From Akkermansia muciniphila (GTDB lineage Bacteria; Verrucomicrobiota; Verrucomicrobiia; Verrucomicrobiales; Akkermansiaceae): a stretch of DNA of 64,000 nucleotides. The position numbers and the translations under genes are program-made. Where the stretch lies: the NCBI GenBank assembly GCA_945888515.1, contig CAMDAD010000001.1, positions 159,215 through 223,214 on the forward strand, read 5' to 3'. The notes beneath the pieces were generated by a model. It searched no databases. It had not been told where the DNA came from and worked only from the letters and a program-made list of their open reading frames with translations. Positions 60,339 through 64,000 of this stretch are shown here, piece after piece (within the stretch, counting starts at the first letter, position 1; each line of letters opens with the position of its first letter).

Positions 60339-63300
60339 ATGAAACCAAAACCCATCTTCCGTGCATTCCTCGCCCTCGCCTCCAGCGCGCTGCTCGCGAT
60401 GTCCTCCGCAAACGCGCAGAGCACATACATCTGGGACAACTCCAACGTCACCGGCACGCCCGTTGCCACTCTCGACTGGTTCACCGGCGGAAGCAACTCG
60501 CTAGGTCTCTGGACCGGCCTCGTCGTTCCGGTCAGCGCCTCCGACACCGTCATCAAGTTTTTCGCAGATACCTCCACCTCGCTGCCGAACACGAACACGA
60601 CCCTGGCCACCCAGGTGGTCAATCTCAACAACGGCGGCTCGGCATTCCAGTTGGGCACTCTGGAGCTTAACGGCTTCGGTAGCACGACGTCTGGTGCCCT
60701 TCTCACGATGACCCTTCAGGGCGATGCCCTGAACTTCTCTGGGCTCACCGGCACGATCAGCTTCAATAGCCGCAAAAACACTTCTCCCGCGACTGACCCC
60801 GTCATCAATTACAACGTCAACAACAACATCCAGCTCGGCACGGCCAGCAGCGCATCCGCGCTCACCCTCACCGGCAGCGGCGACGGCTCATCTCCGTCAA
60901 CCACCACATACAACATCGGCGGCAGCATCTCGGAACTGCAGGCTGGCGGCGGCAGCATCCTCAAGTCCGGCAGCAGCATTGTGACCATCAACGGTGCCCT
61001 TTCGATCTCAGGTGCCGTGACGGTCAGTGCCGGTCAGCTGACTCTGACGAACAGCACCATTAATGCCTCTACGATGACGGTCAATGGCGGCACGCTGATC
61101 TTGACAGCCAACCGCAACCCTGCCTCGGGTTCCATGACGGTCAACTCGGGTGGCATCCTCCAAATCGGCAACAATACTGCCACCTCGTTCAACGCAGGGA
61201 ACTACTCTGGTAACATCTCCACCGGGACTGGTGGCACCTTGCGGCTTTGGAGCTCCTCCAGCCAAGAAATTAGCGGGATCATCAGCGGTTCGGGTGTGAT
61301 CAATAAGAGTTACGGCGGCGCGCTCACACTCTCTGGTGCCAATACCTACACCGGCAAATCCCAGTTCATCCCGCAGAACACCAGCGGCTTCACGGTGAAT
61401 GTTTCATCCTTCAACTACGTCACGAGCGGCGACTGGGCCGGCCACTTGACGGGCAGCTCCCTCGGTATGCCCACCACCGTGGCCGACGGCACCATTAACA
61501 TCGGCGGCAACTCTCAGGCAGGTATCACCCTGAATTACACGGGTGGGGGCGAGACGACCGACCGCGTGGTGGCCGTGGCATGGAACGGAAATTCCACACA
61601 AACAATTTCGGCTTCGGGCGGGGGTCTGTTGAATTTCACCAGTCCGTTCACAGCGGGTTCCAGCGGCGGCACTGGTAGCCTCGTTCTAACCGGAGCAGGC
61701 AACGGTCAGGTAAACGGTATAACGGGGTCGATAAATACTACCGGTCTGTCAAAAACAGGCGCCGGCACCTGGACCATTTCCGGCCCCAGCACATTCACCC
61801 AGCAGACCACCGTCACCGCAGGCATTCTTAACTTGACCAGCGCCACGGCCCTGCAAAACAGCCCCTTTAACACGGCCAGCACTTTGGGCACTGGATCCAT
61901 CGGCTTGAGAACCACCACGACCACCTTGACCTTGGGTGGACTCACTGGAGCCAACCCTCTGAAAGGCCGATTCACCACTGCTACGGGTGGCCCATTGAAT
62001 GCAACCGGTCAGGGCGGATATGAAGGCCTGACCAACCTAACCTTGAACACGGCCGCAAGCGCGACCCACACCTACACCGGTGCGATTGTAGACGGCGCGA
62101 CCGGCATGACCCTGACCAAGACGGGCTCAGGTACCCAGATCCTTACCACAGCACACAGTTACACCGGCACGACGTTCGTCAATGGCGGCTTTCTCCAGCT
62201 CACCGGCAACACTCTCGTCGGCGGCCTGAGTGTGTCCAATGGGTCCTTGCTCAGCAATAGCAGCTTCGCCGGACTTTCTTCAGTTGCCTCCGGCGGCGTG
62301 ATCTCACCGGGCGCATCCCACGGTGCCATCGGGCAGCTCACGATCAACAACGCCAGCGCCAGCGCGCTGACCCTCAATGGCAGCACGTCCATTTTTGACC
62401 TGCCTGCCTTGGTCACCACCCCCGACCAGGTCGTCGTCACGGGTGGCGGCGGCTTGGTGCTCACCGGAACAAACACCGTCCTTCTCCAGACCCCGACCAC
62501 GGGAGTCCTGCCTGGCACCTACGACCTGATGACCTTCACCGGCGCACATACCGGGGACGGTTCCTTGGTCTTTTCCAATGGCAGCAACACCAAGGGGAAC
62601 GCGACATTGAGTGTCAGCGCCGGACTTGTGCAGTTGACCGTGGGAGCGGGCGGGCTCGCGGGCACCGCCACTTACACCGGTGCCGGCAGCGGCACGCTTG
62701 GCAGCGACGGGTGGAATACCGGCGCCAACTGGAATACCGCTGCTGTGCCGTCGGGTTCTACGAATGTAACTCTGGCTCCCACGGGCACTCAGGCTGTCCA
62801 GGTTACCGGTGCAGCTACTCCTTCCTATATTGGCGATCTCATGATCACCCCCGGTGTCCAATTGAAAATTGGCAACACCACAAGGGTCGTGTCTGCCGAC
62901 AACGCGTTCGGCACCCCTGGATCCACCATCATCCACATGGGCAGTGGGTCTTCAATCGCCACACGTAATGGCGGCACGCCTACCATCCCTGATATCTTGC
63001 TTCTCGGCGATGCCACTGTGAGCTTGGGTGAATCTGCTCAGAACAGTGCGGGGGCGACATTTCGGAGCATCACCGGGCCCTACACCTTCAACTTGGTAAC
63101 CCAATCCGGGAACGGAGCAACCGCCAACAGCTCGTTATCTGCTGCCAACAGTGTTTCGACGTTGAATATCAGTGGAGGATCGTCATCTGGATCTGTTAGC
63201 GCCGACGCGGCTGGATCCATCGGAAGTGCCAACGTGGTAGTGAGCAGCTTCGCCAAGCTGATTCTCAACTACACAGGTGACATCACCGACAACGCGAATC

Positions 63301-64000
63301 CCATTCGCATCAATAACGGCACCCTTGAGCTAGGAACCGGTGCTGGTGTCACAGCCGCGCTGAGCTTGCCTACCCGTCCGATCGAACTGAATGGCTCAGG
63401 CGGTGCGACGATCAACAACCCCAATACCGCGAGCTCGAATGCCTACACCATGACCTTCGGCGGCGGCATCTCGTCCACCGCCGCAGGTGCCAAGACCCTG
63501 ACGCTAGGCGCAGTTAACACTGGCATCAACACGATTTCCGGCAACATCATTGATGGTGCCACCGGGACCATCGCCCTGACCAAGACCGGCGTCGGCAACT
63601 GGGCACTCTCCGGCACCAACACCTATAGCGGGAAGACAACAGTCGGATTAGCCTTCCCGAGTCCAGGCCAGTTGATCTTTCAGGGCAAACAGGCCGTATC
63701 GCCTAACACCACATTCCAAACTGGACAAAACTCCGGCTCCACCTCGAGACTTGTGTTTCTGGACGACAGCGCCGGGCTAATCAGTCTGAACAATTCTTGG
63801 ACCTTTGTGGCCGAAAACAGAGGTGACAATACCGCGAATGCCTACATCTTTGTTGGCAACAACAGCACGGGCAACGGCGGGAATAACGCCAGCAGCACGC
63901 AGACCGGCAGCACGATTGCTTTAGGAGGCTTCATCTCAGCCCCCAGTTCTATTTATGCCCCTGTTGGCGAGACTATCAACATCACCGGTGCCAACGGTTA
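60339..64000 (+). CDS. Autotransporter-associated beta-strand repeat protein, open at window end
   Basis: Open frame of at least 1220 residues with no stop to the window edge (translated by hand). Signal peptide (FRAFLALASSALLAMSSANA), then Thr/Gly/Ser/Asn-rich beta-helix with the TIGR02601-type motif LxKxGxGxxxLSGxNTYxG: about residues 321-343 (GGALTLSGANTYTGKS), 469-505 (LSKTGAGTWTISGPSTF), 590-629 (LTKTGSGTQILTTAHSYTG) and 1078-1103 (LTKTGVGNWALSGTNTYSG). A VISPGAS segment (about 650) is also typical. Surface adhesin or passenger; the C-terminal barrel or anchor lies outside. Divergent regulator at 58938. Confidence 0.9.
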   Translation, partial: MKPKPIFRAFLALASSALLAMSSANAQSTYIWDNSNVTGTPVATLDWFTGGSNSLGLWTGLVVPVSASDTVIKFFADTSTSLPNTNTTLATQVVNLNNGGSAFQLGTLELNGFGSTTSGALLTMTLQGDALNFSGLTGTISFNSRKNTSPATDPVINYNVNNNIQLGTASSASALTLTGSGDGSSPSTTTYNIGGSISELQAGGGSILKSGSSIVTINGALSISGAVTVSAGQLTLTNSTINASTMTVNGGTLILTANRNPASGSMTVNSGGILQIGNNTATSFNAGNYSGNISTGTGGTLRLWSSSSQEISGIISGSGVINKSYGGALTLSGANTYTGKSQFIPQNTSGFTVNVSSFNYVTSGDWAGHLTGSSLGMPTTVADGTINIGGNSQAGITLNYTGGGETTDRVVAVAWNGNSTQTISASGGGLLNFTSPFTAGSSGGTGSLVLTGAGNGQVNGITGSINTTGLSKTGAGTWTISGPSTFTQQTTVTAGILNLTSATALQNSPFNTASTLGTGSIGLRTTTTTLTLGGLTGANPLKGRFTTATGGPLNATGQGGYEGLTNLTLNTAASATHTYTGAIVDGATGMTLTKTGSGTQILTTAHSYTGTTFVNGGFLQLTGNTLVGGLSVSNGSLLSNSSFAGLSSVASGGVISPGASHGAIGQLTINNASASALTLNGSTSIFDLPALVTTPDQVVVTGGGGLVLTGTNTVLLQTPTTGVLPGTYDLMTFTGAHTGDGSLVFSNGSNTKGNATLSVSAGLVQLTVGAGGLAGTATYTGAGSGTLGSDGWNTGANWNTAAVPSGSTNVTLAPTGTQAVQVTGAATPSYIGDLMITPGVQLKIGNTTRVVSADNAFGTPGSTIIHMGSGSSIATRNGGTPTIPDILLLGDATVSLGESAQNSAGATFRSITGPYTFNLVTQSGNGATANSSLSAANSVSTLNISGGSSSGSVSADAAGSIGSANVVVSSFAKLILNYTGDITDNANPIRINNGTLELGTGAGVTAALSLPTRPIELNGSGGATINNPNTASSNAYTMTFGGGISSTAAGAKTLTLGAVNTGINTISGNIIDGATGTIALTKTGVGNWALSGTNTYSGKTTVGLAFPSPGQLIFQGKQAVSPNTTFQTGQNSGSTSRLVFLDDSAGLISLNNSWTFVAENRGDNTANAYIFVGNNSTGNGGNNASSTQTGSTIALGGFISAPSSIYAPVGETINITGANG

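Noticed and set aside
60323..63268. Several minus-strand open frames opposite the beta-strand repeat gene
   Set aside because: They have Pro/Val/Leu-rich, repetitive composition from reading a Gly/Thr-rich gene backwards; the plus-strand frame is open throughout with clear repeat motifs.

Overview
The window reads like chromosomal DNA of a free-living Verrucomicrobia member, or a close relative in the PVC superphylum. Four things point there. A 610-residue Gre-type factor recalls the oversized GreA of Chlamydiae. A cytochrome-like DUF1549/DUF1553 protein is paired with a DUF1501 protein, a combination typical of Planctomycetes and Verrucomicrobia. A very large autotransporter-associated beta-strand repeat protein is present, and so is a GxxExxY protein. 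No rRNA, tRNA, CRISPR array or prophage was recognised.

Layout. 1-7908 holds housekeeping genes: xthA (cut by the window start), a MoxR ATPase, a cobalamin adenosyltransferase, 5-formyl-THF cyclo-ligase, nadA and fabF, then a tightly overlapping ExbB/ExbD/TonB-like operon. 8308-10026 carries an ammonium transporter followed by the 3' remnant of a second one. 10264-24245 is core metabolism and cell envelope: a HAD hydrolase, a D,D-carboxypeptidase-like protein, pfkA, an Lrp/aminotransferase/CPBP-protease cluster, the long Gre factor, nadE, cinA, a membrane pseudokinase and maf.

24246-35892 is the accessory part. It contains an atypical Fic protein behind a run of CGCCA-type elements, two tiny divergent ORFs, an SNF2 helicase that starts directly after a perfect palindrome, a HigB/HigA-ImmA toxin-antitoxin pair, a type III DNA methyltransferase with an AT-rich mosaic centre, a GxxExxY gene framed by inverted repeats, and a type III restriction subunit. 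I read this as a composite defence island in which a restriction-modification system was assembled around, and interrupted by, smaller mobile modules.

35932-47309 returns to core genes (hemB, cysS, rpsP, an amidase cluster, free-methionine-R-sulfoxide reductase, a lone OppD-type ATPase, a TonB receptor, fabV) and ends with two paralogous small ribbon-helix-helix-like proteins. 47668-64000 is dominated by secreted or surface functions: a tandem-domain esterase, the DUF1501 and DUF1549/1553 pair with a PAS-AraC regulator upstream, a SOUL lipoprotein, a KUP potassium transporter, azurin, an EF-hand protein, and a GntR/LacI-type regulator divergent from the beta-strand repeat protein, which runs off the window end.

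Across many genes the rare leucine codon TTA is used mostly before a G, often as TTGTTAG on the coding strand. All functional calls come from reading motifs by eye; no database search was run.
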